This document shows positions 26,566 to 35,734 of a DNA stretch of 64,000 nucleotides, in pieces. The position numbers and the translations under genes are program-made. Numbering within the stretch: position 1 is the first letter of the stretch; each line of letters begins with the position of its first letter. The notes below the pieces were generated by a model that made no database searches, had not been told where the DNA came from, and saw only the letters and a program-made list of their open reading frames with translations. The stretch lies in the NCBI RefSeq assembly GCF_020829625.1, contig NZ_JAIVFX010000028.1:1-64000 (forward strand). The letters run 5' to 3'. The DNA is from Nostoc sp. XA010 (lineage in GTDB: Bacteria; Cyanobacteriota; Cyanobacteriia; Cyanobacteriales; Nostocaceae).

Positions 26566-26850
26566 AGAGTTAGGAGTTAGGAGTTATGAGTGAGGAGTTA
26601 AATCAGTGAAAAGTTATCACTGTTTCAATCGGGGATTTGACACTTCAGCAAGAGCTACGTGACCACCCCGACTGAAACACACCACTTGTTAGTTGTGGGG
26701 GACTCTGACTCCCAATGGACAAATTAACTGATAACTGTTGAAATATTTAACTTCCAACTCCTAACTTTTAACTCCTAACTCCTAACTTTTAACTCCTAAC
26801 TCCTAACTCCTAACTCCTAACTCCTAACTCCTAACTCCTAACTCCTAACT
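26566..26850. repeat. AACTCCT tandem array with facing inverted copy
   Basis: GGAGTTA repeats at 26566-26600 face a longer AACTCCT array (period 7, about 26750-26850). Transcribed, the two would pair as a long hairpin. Between them is a second inverted repeat, TGTTTCAATCGGGG (26621-26634) and CCCCGACTGAAACA (26666-26679), with one mismatch. No gene is present. Confidence 0.65.
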
Positions 26851-26851
26851 T

Positions 26852-27739
26852 CTATTGAGTAGGCTGTTGTTCAGGGGCTGATGATGAGTTTTCTCGTTGC
26901 TGTAAGGCTGCTTGAATACGGGGTAATTCTAAGAATTTTTTCGTATCAGACAGTAAGCGATCGCCCCAGAGATTTTCTTTGAGGAAATCCAAATTAGCAT
27001 AGCGCTGATCGATGCGGAGTGCGGCTTCTCCCAAGCTTAATCCTTGTTGGCGGTCGCCTTTAGTATACAATGCCACTGCCAAGGCTAATAATGGTTCTGC
27101 GGCTTGCTTATCAAGGGTTACAGCAGATTGCCATCGCTTAATCGCTCCGGGGATATCACCCTGTTCGTAGTTGATTAAGCCAATGTTGTTGAGCGCCGGC
27201 CAGAATTTTTTATCTTGAGAAACTGCTGTATTGTACTGTACGATCGCATCTGGCAATCTACCCAGCAGATAGTAAGCATTACCCAAATTAAACAAACCCT
27301 CTGGATCATTGGGTTTTAACTTCAAACCGTCTTGGTAATTGACAATAGCTGCTTGGTAATTTTTCTGCTGAAAATTAGCTGAACCCAAAGCAAACAAAAT
27401 ATCACCATTTTTCGGGTTGATAGATTGCGCTCTTTTCAGGCTAGCGATCGCCCCGTCAAACTCTTTGGTTTGCAGTTGCAATCCACCTAAGAGCAGCCAC
27501 ACTTTATCATTCTTAGGAGCCAGTTGACTAGCCAGCCGCGCTCGTGGCAAAGCTAAATCAATCTGTTGAAACTGAGCCAGTTGAGCTGCTTCTTGGGCCA
27601 AGGTCAACCCCTGCTTCTCTAACTTTGTCCCATCTAGTTGCAATGTATGGGGTATTAATGCCTGCGCGTTAGCGGCTTTTGGCATACTCCATAAACTACA
27701 GACCATTAGAAAAGAAATCAAACGAACATGTTTAGGCAC
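26852..27739 (-). CDS. Periplasmic TPR protein
   Basis: The 295-residue protein has a signal peptide (LISFLMVCSLWSMPKAANA) and then about six tetratricopeptide repeats between residues 50 and 250, for example NGDILFALGSANFQQKNYQA and PEGLFNLGNAYYLLGRLPDA. TPR proteins act as scaffolds. The tail is glutamine-rich. Nothing in the surroundings fixes a partner. Divergent from the exporter cluster to the right. Confidence 0.85.
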   Translation of the reverse strand: MPKHVRLISFLMVCSLWSMPKAANAQALIPHTLQLDGTKLEKQGLTLAQEAAQLAQFQQIDLALPRARLASQLAPKNDKVWLLLGGLQLQTKEFDGAIASLKRAQSINPKNGDILFALGSANFQQKNYQAAIVNYQDGLKLKPNDPEGLFNLGNAYYLLGRLPDAIVQYNTAVSQDKKFWPALNNIGLINYEQGDIPGAIKRWQSAVTLDKQAAEPLLALAVALYTKGDRQQGLSLGEAALRIDQRYANLDFLKENLWGDRLLSDTKKFLELPRIQAALQQRENSSSAPEQQPTQ

Positions 27740-27966
27740 ATTACCGCCTTTAAGCCACTAATCAAAGAATCTTTCAGCTAGCTTAAACGATCTGCGCTGT
27801 TGACGGTAGCAAAATCTTACAAAGAAAGGCAGGAGGTAGGGGACAGGAGGCAGGGAGCAGGGGGACAAGAGGTGAGAACTTGCAATAAGTTTTTCCCTTG
27901 TCCCAATTCTTTTTGTCCTCTTGCTATTCCCCATTCCCCACTCCCCACTCCCCATTAAAAAAACTT

Positions 27967-28027
27967 ATGACTTTGGTCATACATCAGTTTGGAATTACTA
28001 ATGACTTTGGTCATACATTGGTTTGGA
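27967..28027. promoter_or_regulatory. Duplicated palindromic motif upstream of the exporter cluster
   Basis: A 27-base sequence occurs twice with period 34 (27967-27993 and 28001-28027) with two differences. Each copy starts with the palindrome ATGAC-TTTG-GTCAT followed by ACAT and GTTTGGA. The pair lies 145-205 bases before the first gene of the cluster. Repeated palindromes of this size are typical operators of dimeric regulators, so an activator or repressor site is likely. The flanking 27740-27960 stretch contains a G-rich repeat and no gene. Confidence 0.55.
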
Positions 28028-28171
28028 CGTTTTAAGCAATAATTGATATGTATGAATTTATACGAAGAGGGGAATATTAAACACCTTGATGCCAAAACAA
28101 CAATAACTGTCTAAAGATTGCTGAATTCAAACCTCAGCATATAACTTTAATACAAATAAGGAATCAATTCC

Positions 28172-28660
28172 ATGTTGAAAGCAAATCGGCTATCCATAGT
28201 CTTAGCTGCTGCTGCCCTGATCGTTGTTCCCACTCTCTTGGCTGCGCCTGCAAGTGCCCAGACGAAAGTATATGTTGTTGGCGATCGCAATCAAAATTGG
28301 GATCGCGACGGCAGACGCAACTATAGAGAAGACAGAAATCGAGACAGAAGTAATTGGAACCCCAAGGGCAGACCCTATCCTGTAGAAATCAGAAACCCTA
28401 GAGATCGGGATAATTGGAACCGCAACAACCGATTCAATAACAGAGTAGTCAGACTTGGTAATGGTGACATCAGATATCCCAATGGAGAAATTATTCCTGC
28501 TAGATCCATAGCCAGACTGCGTAATCAAGGTTACTTCAGACTTCCCAACGGGGATATTCTTCTTCCTAATCAGGAAATTGTTCCTGCTGGGAGATTAGTT
28601 AGAGTGCGTGATGATTACTTCAGACTTCCTAGTGGATTGGTACTGCAAATAAACCTTTAA
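28172..28660 (+). CDS. Small secreted Asn/Arg/Asp-rich protein
   Basis: This 162-residue protein has a clear signal peptide with cleavage after PASAQ (residue about 30). Residues 40-95 are a low-complexity Arg/Asn/Asp/Trp tract. The C-terminal 70 residues hold three versions of a short repeat: LGNGDIRYPNGEIIPA, LPNGDILLPNQEIVPA and LPSGLVL. The repeat suggests a small beta-structure. I know no named family. It may be the substrate, a periplasmic partner or simply a co-regulated stress protein of the exporter that follows. An imperfect terminator hairpin separates it from the adaptor gene. Confidence 0.75.
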   Translation: MLKANRLSIVLAAAALIVVPTLLAAPASAQTKVYVVGDRNQNWDRDGRRNYREDRNRDRSNWNPKGRPYPVEIRNPRDRDNWNRNNRFNNRVVRLGNGDIRYPNGEIIPARSIARLRNQGYFRLPNGDILLPNQEIVPAGRLVRVRDDYFRLPSGLVLQINL

Positions 28661-28692
28661 AACATAAAAACTCAAAATCATTGTTGGTATAG

Positions 28693-28745
28693 GGCTACCA
28701 GGCTATATTAGCCGTGAATAACTAGCTCGGTAGCCGTTCTTTTTA
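28693..28745 (+). terminator. Terminator or attenuator before the adaptor gene
   Basis: GGCTACC at 28693-28699 pairs with GGTAGCC at 28729-28735, followed by TTCTTTTT. A nested hairpin GGCTATATTAGCC lies in the loop. It may reduce read-through from the small secreted gene into the exporter genes. Confidence 0.55.
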
Positions 28746-28756
28746 AACGAAATTAT

Positions 28757-30346
28757 ATGAAACTTGATACACTAAAGACCGTAGATTCATCAGTTTTGGT
28801 TCCAGAGGTAAAGAAAAAAAGGGGGAAACGTAATTGGTCTTGGCTAATTGCTCTTTGCCTTTTGGGTGGAATTGGTTATGCCGTTTATTACCAAGTAACG
28901 GTTGCTCCCCGTCAAGAAGCTAGACGACGGGTGCTGACACAACCTGTAGAAAGGCAGAGTTTAACAATCACAGTTTCAGCGAATGGAACGGTGAAACCTG
29001 AGCGGTCAATCAACCTCAGCCCGAAAAATTCCGGCATCCTGAAAAGCCTGTTGGCGAAAGAAGGAGATATCGTCAAACAGGGACAGATTGTTGCTTACAT
29101 GGATGATTCCAACTTGCGGGGGCAACTCACCTCTGCTCAAGGACAATTGGCACAAGCCGAGGCGAATCTGCAAAAGGCGATCGCAGGTAATCGCCCTCAA
29201 GATATTGGTCAATCACAGGGAGCATTAGACGAAGCCGAGGCGAATCTACAAAAGGTACAAGCAGGCAATCGCTCTCAAGATATTGCCCAAGCACAAGCAC
29301 AGTTACAAAACACTCAAGCGGCTCTAAGAAAAGCAGAAGATAATCTTCTCCGCAATCAACAACTTTACAATGCAGGCGGTATTTCCCTTCAGACTCTCAA
29401 CCAAAGTCGTGCAGATCGCGACAGCGCCCAAGCTACTGTAAATGCAGCACAACAAGCGTTGGGGTTGCAAAAAGCTGGGTCACGTCCAGAAGACATTGAG
29501 CAAGCACAAGCTGTGGTGAAGCAAAGACAGCAAGCTTTGGCACTTCTAAAAGCCGGAACGCGCCAAGAAGATATTGACGCAGCCCGCGCCCAGGTAACAT
29601 CTGCTCGCGGTTCGCTGCAAAACATCCAAGCCGAAATCAATGACACAATTATTCGCGCACCTTTTGATGGTGTGGTGACAAAGAAGTTTGCTGATCCCGG
29701 CGCTTTCGTGACACCGACAACAGCCAGTAGTGAAGTAGCTTCTTCTTCTTCTTCTTCAATCTTGTCTCTAGCTTCAACAAATGAAGTTGTCGCAAATTTA
29801 GCGGAAACAAATATTTCCAAAATCAGCCTTGGTCAAAAAGTCTCGATTAAAGCTGATGCCTATCCAGGAAAAACCTTTGAAGGTAAAGTCAGCCAAATTG
29901 CTGCCCAAGCAATAGTAGAGCAAAACGTCACCAGTTTTGAAGTGAGAGTATCACTTTCAGACCCTCAAAGGCTACTGCGATCTGGGATGAATGCGGAAGT
30001 AGATTTTCAAGTCGGTCAAGTTGAAAATGTTCTAGTAGTACCAACCGCCTCGGTGGTGCGGCAAGAAAATGCCACAGGTGTATTTGTGGCAGGAAAGAAT
30101 AATAGACCTGTGTTTACTCCTATTGAGACTGGTGTCAGCGCGAATAACTTTACTGAAGTTAAGTCTGGATTGACAGGAAACGAAAGGGTATTGCTCAGTT
30201 TCCCACCAGGATCGCGTCCGCAATCAACACCAAGAGGAGGAGTTTTCCCTGGTCTAGGAGGAGGTGGAGCAGGTGGTGGCGGAGGTCGTTCAGGCGGTGG
30301 CGGCGGAGGTCGTTCAGGCGGTGGTTCTGCTGGTGGTTCCCCTTAA
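28757..30346 (+). CDS. HlyD/MacA-type periplasmic adaptor protein
   Basis: The 529-residue protein has one N-terminal membrane anchor (WSWLIALCLLGGIGYAVYY), a lipoyl half (VSANGTVKPERSINLSPKNS, then LAKEGDIVKQGQIVAYMDD), a very long alpha hairpin with internal repeats (GNRPQDIGQSQGALDEAEAN and GNRSQDIAQAQAQLQ), the second lipoyl half (IIRAPFDGVVTKK) and beta-barrel domains. The last 40 residues are a Gly/Ser/Arg-rich tail not normal for the family. It should link the inner membrane MacB-type pump with the TolC channel encoded downstream. Confidence 0.92.
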   Translation: MKLDTLKTVDSSVLVPEVKKKRGKRNWSWLIALCLLGGIGYAVYYQVTVAPRQEARRRVLTQPVERQSLTITVSANGTVKPERSINLSPKNSGILKSLLAKEGDIVKQGQIVAYMDDSNLRGQLTSAQGQLAQAEANLQKAIAGNRPQDIGQSQGALDEAEANLQKVQAGNRSQDIAQAQAQLQNTQAALRKAEDNLLRNQQLYNAGGISLQTLNQSRADRDSAQATVNAAQQALGLQKAGSRPEDIEQAQAVVKQRQQALALLKAGTRQEDIDAARAQVTSARGSLQNIQAEINDTIIRAPFDGVVTKKFADPGAFVTPTTASSEVASSSSSSILSLASTNEVVANLAETNISKISLGQKVSIKADAYPGKTFEGKVSQIAAQAIVEQNVTSFEVRVSLSDPQRLLRSGMNAEVDFQVGQVENVLVVPTASVVRQENATGVFVAGKNNRPVFTPIETGVSANNFTEVKSGLTGNERVLLSFPPGSRPQSTPRGGVFPGLGGGGAGGGGGRSGGGGGGRSGGGSAGGSP

Positions 30347-30414
30347 AGTTAGTTTTAAATCAATAGGGTTTAGTTAAAAACAGGCAAGGGAGCAGGGGGA
30401 TGGAACAGAAAGGG

Positions 30415-30729
30415 GAGTAAAAAGGTTCAAATGCCGAGCAAAAAGGCTCAACTGCCGAGTAAAAAGGCTCAACTGTCGAGCAAAAAGGCTCAACTGTCGA
30501 GCAAAAAGGCTCAACTGCCGAGTAAAAAGGCTCAACTGCCGAGTAAAAAGGCTCAACTGTCGAGCAAAAAGGCTCAACTGTCGAGCAAAAAGGCTCAACT
30601 GCCGAGTAAAAAGGCTCAACTATCGAGCAAAAAGGCTCAACTGTCGAGTAAAAAGGCTCAACTGTCGAGTAAAAAGGCTCAACTGTCGAGTAAAAAGGCT
30701 CAACTACCGAGTAAAAAGGTTCAACTTTT
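30415..30729. repeat. 15-unit, 21-bp tandem repeat
   Basis: The unit GAG(T/C)AAAAAGGCTCAACTG plus (C/T)C is repeated 15 times with no length variation. The first and last unit carry GGTTC instead of GGCTC. Differences between units are only at two positions (GAGT/GAGC, CTGCC/CTGTC). Because 21 is a multiple of three, open frames arise on both strands by chance. Each unit can form a small GAGC-AAAAAG-GCTC hairpin. It lies between adaptor and permease genes. Confidence 0.9.
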
Positions 30730-30839
30730 TTAACGAACCGCAAAGGACGCCATCGCGTAGCGTCTCGTTAGAGAAGGACGCAAAGGAAGAGAAAGAAGAA
30801 ATGCTTAACTGAATTGTATTGAGTTTCAAATAAAACTTT

Positions 30840-32120
30840 ATGTTTAAGATATTTAAGGGCTTTTACAAAACTAAGAATACTCGCACAGTGCCGTTGCTGG
30901 AAATCTTGACAATGGCGGCAGAGACTCTGTGGAGTAACAAATTACGCACAGGTCTAACTATGTTGGGCGTAATTATTGGGATTTCTTCAGTCATTGCCAT
31001 TACTTCTGTTGGTCAGGGAGTACAAAAGGGGGTTGAGCAACAGATACAAGCATTGGGTACAGATGTGATCCAAATTTTGGCGGGTGCAGCAAGAAGCGGA
31101 AATGTCCGACAAGGAGTAGGTTCTAGCAGCACCTTGACTTGGGAAGATGCAAAGGCGATCGCTACACAAGCCCCATCAGCACAGATGGTTTCTGCCTATC
31201 TTCAACGCAGCGCTCAAGTTGTATATGCAGGACAGAACACCTCAACAACGATTTATGGCACAGATTTGAACTACCCAGAAGTTAGAAATACCCATCCTCA
31301 ACAAGGGAGATATTTTACTCAAGAAGAACTAGATACTACCGCACAGGTAGCTATTCTTGGTCCTACAGTTCAAAAAACCCTCTTTGCACAGGGTGTAAAT
31401 CCTATCGGCGAGAGAATTCGCATTCAGGGAGAGGCTTATGAAGTAATTGGGGTGATGGAACCTAAAGGTTCTCAGGGGCCGATGGATCGAGATGACCAGG
31501 TTTTTATTCCTCTAACTACTATGTCGAAGAGACTGGTTGGGAACAATGCCCTTGTAGGCGTTTCTGTAAATGGAATTTTAGTTAAAGGCGCTAATCAGGA
31601 ACAGTTAGAAGCCGCTCAGTTTCAAGTCACGAATCTTTTACGGCTGCGTCACAACATTTATCCGCCGCAAGCTGATGATTTTCGACTGACCAATCAAGCT
31701 GATATTGTTAGTACCTTCACTAATATTGTGGGTTTATTTACAGTAATGGTGGTAGCGATCGCTGGAATTTCGTTAGTGGTTGGTGGAATCGGTATTGCCA
31801 ACATTATGCTGGTTTCCGTAGTTGAGCGGACACGAGAAATCGGGATTCGCAAAGCCGTAGGAGCCACCAATTCTGCAATACTTAATCAATTTTTAACCGA
31901 AGCGATCATGATTTCCATTGTTGGTGGATGTATTGGGATGGTCACTGGCATTTTATTAGCCTTTATAGCTGCAAACACTTTCAAATTTCCCTTTGTAATT
32001 TCTTTATTGTCAATTATTGCTGGCTTTGGACTCTCATTGAGCGTTGGCTTAGTCGCTGGGGTAATTCCAGCACGGAATGCATCCAAATTAGATCCAATTA
32101 CTGCTTTACGTAGCGACTAA
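30840..32120 (+). CDS. MacB/FtsX-type ABC transporter permease
   Basis: The 426-residue protein has the four-helix MacB/FtsX plan: one helix near residue 40 (LRTGLTMLGVIIGISSVIAI), a large periplasmic domain (residues 65-290, MacB_PCD) and three C-terminal helices ending AGVIPARNASKLDPITALR, the family signature. There is no ATPase domain; this is encoded by the separate next gene. It is the inner membrane part of the tripartite pump. The start is the ATG at 30840, about 110 bases after the 21-bp repeat array. Confidence 0.92.
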   Translation: MFKIFKGFYKTKNTRTVPLLEILTMAAETLWSNKLRTGLTMLGVIIGISSVIAITSVGQGVQKGVEQQIQALGTDVIQILAGAARSGNVRQGVGSSSTLTWEDAKAIATQAPSAQMVSAYLQRSAQVVYAGQNTSTTIYGTDLNYPEVRNTHPQQGRYFTQEELDTTAQVAILGPTVQKTLFAQGVNPIGERIRIQGEAYEVIGVMEPKGSQGPMDRDDQVFIPLTTMSKRLVGNNALVGVSVNGILVKGANQEQLEAAQFQVTNLLRLRHNIYPPQADDFRLTNQADIVSTFTNIVGLFTVMVVAIAGISLVVGGIGIANIMLVSVVERTREIGIRKAVGATNSAILNQFLTEAIMISIVGGCIGMVTGILLAFIAANTFKFPFVISLLSIIAGFGLSLSVGLVAGVIPARNASKLDPITALRSD

Positions 32121-32134
32121 ATAATTCGTAATGG

Positions 32135-32234
32135 GCTACGTCCCGCTTCTCTAAAAGACGCTACACGAACGCTAACGTAATTTGTAATTCGTAATTCGTA
32201 ATTCCTAACTCCTAACTCCTAACTCCTAACTTTT
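32135..32234. repeat. Repeat-filled gap before the ATPase gene
   Basis: A dispersed palindromic element with GGGCTACGTCCCGCTTCTC is followed by CGTAATT repeats and four AACTCCT units that run to within 10 bases of the ATPase ATG, leaving no clear ribosome binding site. Confidence 0.6.
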
Positions 32235-32906
32235 ATGCCCACAATGATTTGGATGGAATCTATTACTAAAACTTACCACTTGGGAGAAGTTAGTGTTCCA
32301 ATCCTCAAGGGAATTGAACTCTCTATTGAGGAAGGGGAATATGTCTCGATTATGGGTGCGTCAGGTTCGGGAAAATCTACACTCATGAATATTTTAGGAT
32401 GTCTGGATCGTCCGACAACTGGAGACTATATTTTTGAAGGTAGAAACCTGACGACTTTTGATGATGATGAATTAGCCTATATTCGTAACCAAAGGATTGG
32501 TTTTGTTTTCCAACAATTTAACTTATTGGCGCGGGCAACAGCGCTGGAAAATGTTATGTTACCAATGGTTTACGCTAACTTGCCTAAGCCAAAACGCCGT
32601 CAAAGGGCATTAGATGCTTTGGAAAAGGTAGGGCTAGGGGGACGCATATCTAATCGTCCTAGTCAACTATCTGGGGGACAACAACAACGGGTAGCGATCG
32701 CTCGTGCTTTGGTCAATCGACCTGCATTAGTTTTGGCAGATGAGCCAACAGGAGCTTTAGATACTGAAACTTCTCGTGAGGTGATGAGTTTGCTGACAGA
32801 ACTTAATGACCAAGGGATCACGATTGTGATTGTCACTCATGAACCAGATATCGCGGCTCAAACCAAAAGGATTATTCGAGTTCAGGATGGCTTGATTGTA
32901 GGGTAA
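32235..32906 (+). CDS. LolD/MacB-type ABC transporter ATPase
   Basis: The 223-residue protein is a complete nucleotide-binding domain: Walker A GASGSGKST, Q-loop FVFQQFNLL, signature LSGGQQQRVAIARAL, Walker B LVLADEPTGALD and H-loop IVIVTHEPD. It is the energy unit for the permease encoded just before it. In Nostoc-type cells related sets (DevBCA with TolC) export envelope glycolipids, but such sets exist in many paralogues and the substrate here is unknown. Confidence 0.93.
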   Translation: MPTMIWMESITKTYHLGEVSVPILKGIELSIEEGEYVSIMGASGSGKSTLMNILGCLDRPTTGDYIFEGRNLTTFDDDELAYIRNQRIGFVFQQFNLLARATALENVMLPMVYANLPKPKRRQRALDALEKVGLGGRISNRPSQLSGGQQQRVAIARALVNRPALVLADEPTGALDTETSREVMSLLTELNDQGITIVIVTHEPDIAAQTKRIIRVQDGLIVG

Positions 32907-33014
32907 TTTGTTAATATCAGTTTTTTGAGGAGGAATTTAAAATTCCCGTAGATCAATTAAGATAAAAAGTTGTGATTATATCCTCAAAAACTAATTAATA
33001 ACTACAATCTATTT

Positions 33015-34427
33015 ATGAATTTCAGTTTATTCTTCGTGCATTTTACCTGGGTTACCGTAGCATTCGCTATTCTTTTTCCAAATGCAGCAAGTGCAGCAAC
33101 TCCCCCAAAAGCCCAGAATACCTCCAGCCCTGTACAGGTTCCCAATTACCTCAACCCCAGCCCTAATCCTCTCCAATTTCCTACCAAACCGCAGGAAGTA
33201 AAGATTCAGCGAATTGTCCCAATCAGTTTGGCACAAGCTTTGGAACTAGCACGACGCAACAATCGAGATTTACAGGTAGCCCTATTACAGCTAGAACGCA
33301 GTCGTTCTGCGCTACGCGAGTCTCAAGCTGCCTTGTTTCCTACTCTGGGAATTAACAGTAGCGTGACTAATAGGGGTAATGGTTTTACTAATAATTCATC
33401 TCAAAGCAGCACCTCTTTTAGTGGTTCAGCCCAACTGAATTATGACGTTTATACCTCCGGTAATCGACAAGCGGCAATCCAAGCTGCCCAAGAACAACTA
33501 CGCGTGGATCAATTGAATGTTGAAAATCAATCTTTGACAATTAGTTTGAATACCACAACTCAATACTATAATTTGCAACAAGCAGATGAACAAGTAAGAA
33601 TTAATCGAGCTGCTGTGGAAAATGCCCAAGCTAGTTTGCGAGATACTCTAGCCAGAGAACAGGCTGGAGTGGGTACGCGGTTTGATGTGCTGCAAGCTCA
33701 GGTAAATTTAGCAAACGCTCAACAAGAACTGACTAATGCTATCTCGCAGCAGCAAATTGCCCGTCGTCAGCTTGCCACGTTGTTAAGTTTGTCAGAGTCA
33801 GCTGATATTAGTGCCGCAGATCCTGTACAAATAGCCGGTCTTTGGCCGCAGACGGTAGAACAAAGTATTGTCCAAGCATTTCAAAATCGCCCAGAATTGC
33901 AACAGCAATTAGCACAACGTAATATTTCCGAGCAACAGCGACGACAGGCACTTTCACAGCTAGGGCCGCAAATTAGTTTGGCAGCCAACTACAACCTGTC
34001 AGATCGGTTTAATGATGGCGCCAGCATTAGTGATGTCTATTCATTGGGACTTAACGGAAATCTCACTTTATTTGATGCCGGAGCTGCAAGAGCAAGGGCG
34101 GCTCAGTCGACAGCTAATATTGCGATCGCAGAGTCTCAATTTGGTAGCCAGCGCGACCTAATTCGCTTTGATGTAGAACAGTACTATTCTCAATTGCAAT
34201 CCAATTTGAATAATGTGCAGACTTCTAGTGTGGCTTTAAATCAAGCTAGGGAAGCTCTGAATTTAGCACGGCTGAGGTTCCAAGCTGGTGTAGGTACTCA
34301 AACAGAAGTGATTTCTGCTGAAAATGACCTGACAAGAGCAGAAGGTAATCGAGTCGCAGCTATTTTGGATTACAATCGCGCTCTAGCTAATTTGCAAAGA
34401 TCAGTTACTTCTAGAGGATCGCGCTAA
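33015..34427 (+). CDS. TolC-type outer membrane efflux protein
   Basis: The 470-residue protein has a signal peptide (cleavage near AASAA), a proline-rich linker and two repeated OEP domains with long coiled coils: SLAQALELARRNNRDLQVAL starts the first, AREQAGVGTRFDVLQAQVN lies in the first hairpin and ARLRFQAGVGTQTEVISAEN in the second. It forms the outer membrane channel of the tripartite pump encoded by the preceding genes. Length is normal. Confidence 0.92.
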   Translation: MNFSLFFVHFTWVTVAFAILFPNAASAATPPKAQNTSSPVQVPNYLNPSPNPLQFPTKPQEVKIQRIVPISLAQALELARRNNRDLQVALLQLERSRSALRESQAALFPTLGINSSVTNRGNGFTNNSSQSSTSFSGSAQLNYDVYTSGNRQAAIQAAQEQLRVDQLNVENQSLTISLNTTTQYYNLQQADEQVRINRAAVENAQASLRDTLAREQAGVGTRFDVLQAQVNLANAQQELTNAISQQQIARRQLATLLSLSESADISAADPVQIAGLWPQTVEQSIVQAFQNRPELQQQLAQRNISEQQRRQALSQLGPQISLAANYNLSDRFNDGASISDVYSLGLNGNLTLFDAGAARARAAQSTANIAIAESQFGSQRDLIRFDVEQYYSQLQSNLNNVQTSSVALNQAREALNLARLRFQAGVGTQTEVISAENDLTRAEGNRVAAILDYNRALANLQRSVTSRGSR

Positions 34428-34667
34428 GGTCAAATCATTAAAGAAAAGTTTGCTTAGTACTGCTTTGTCTAAAATCGTGGCGAATTGAGAGTTTAAATTT
34501 AAACGCAGAGGTACGCCAAGAATTTGCTACGAATTACAGCGTTTTTCTAGTAATTGAACTACGCTACTCCCCACTCCCCAGTCACAATCTCAGTCGTAAT
34601 CTAAGCTTTAGCTGAAAACATCTATGGCGTAGTAATTACCGCTACTGGGCAATGGGCTTAAGTAGAG

Positions 34668-35573
34668 TCAACTTCCTTGGTTTGGGCAAACTTGAGGATT
34701 TCCCTTTCTGATCTGGTTCCTTGAAGAGAGCGCAAGAATCAGCACAACCGACATACTCGCGGCGACTCCACCAACATAGTCATCAACCCAGCGCAAAATC
34801 TGGTCTACGATGGTACGTCCAATTGTAAAAGCGATCGCTAAAAATAATATAGCCGCACTCACCGAATGGAAAATTGTCCCAAGGTCAAATTTGCCGCTAC
34901 TAGCTAAACCTGAAACCACAGAAAGTAAAATCCAGCCGATAGTATCGTCAGTCATCCCAGCAGCTAATGTGACTTGACCAATGTCACGGCGAATCAGGTT
35001 TAAGTCCATCAGCACCTTAGCAATCACTGGTACTGCCGAAATACTCATTGCTGTGGCTATGAACAGACTGAATACTAGTCGCTTTTCTGGATCGGCTAAA
35101 AAACTATCTGGCAATAGCCAGCCCAATCCGAATCCGGTGATAAACGGGACAATAATTCCGCCTAGTGAAATCAACAGAGCCGTTTTACCCTTACGAAGAA
35201 TCAGCTTGAGATCCGTTTCCAACCCAGTCACAATCAGCAAAAATAACACGCCTAACCAAGAAATCACCGAAAGTAAATTAGACTGTTCTTGACTTTGGGG
35301 AAAGATGTGTGCCTGTAAGTCTGGAAGGAGCAAACCAAATAGAGAAGGACCAAGCACCACACCCGCCAGTAATTCTCCAACAACAGGCGGTAGGTTAATC
35401 CGGCGCATTAACTCACCTAATCCCCGCGCTACGAGAAGCAATAATGACAGTTGCACCAACACCAACAGCAGTTCATGATGACCAAGAGGTTTAATTAAAC
35501 CGTCACCTGCTGCTTTCTGTGCAGCGAGTACAGGCACTAACATCAGGGATAGGTTTTGCATATAAACGTCCAC
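34668..35573 (-). pseudogene. Truncated CPA2-type cation:proton antiporter
   Basis: The first 290 residues are a normal start of a KefB/NapA-type antiporter (LPPVVGELLAGVVLGPSLFG, VTGLETDLKL, TDDTIGWILLSVVSGL), with about eight membrane segments. The frame leaves the family at ILALSSRNQIRKG and ends at 301 residues, whereas these proteins have at least 380 and often over 700. In another frame the same bases read EREILKFAQTKEVDST, which looks like a natural protein end. An internal deletion with a frame change is the likely event. The product would lack four or more helices. Confidence 0.7.
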
Positions 35574-35734
35574 AGGTTGGATTACAACTTTTTACATAGG
35601 CTGCTTCAAGTAAATCTTGAAAATGTTTACTTCGACATCGGTCTAGGAGGCTGAACTGTCATTGTCATTAGTAACGGTAAGACTATTATGTGCGATCGCG
35701 CTCATCTGTCAGTTCAGCAGCAAAGCTCATCAAC

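Noticed and set aside
26621..26679. CRISPR-like repeat GTTTCAATCGGGG
   Set aside because: Only one inverted pair, no direct repeats with spacers and no cas genes nearby.
27758..27955. 65-codon minus-strand frame
   Set aside because: Made of a G-rich tandem repeat of the intergenic type; not a protein.
30360..30743. Repetitive proteins (KKAQLSS and VEPFYST repeats) on both strands
   Set aside because: Open frames are a consequence of the 21-bp period without stops; no start signal, and frames are open in several registers at once.
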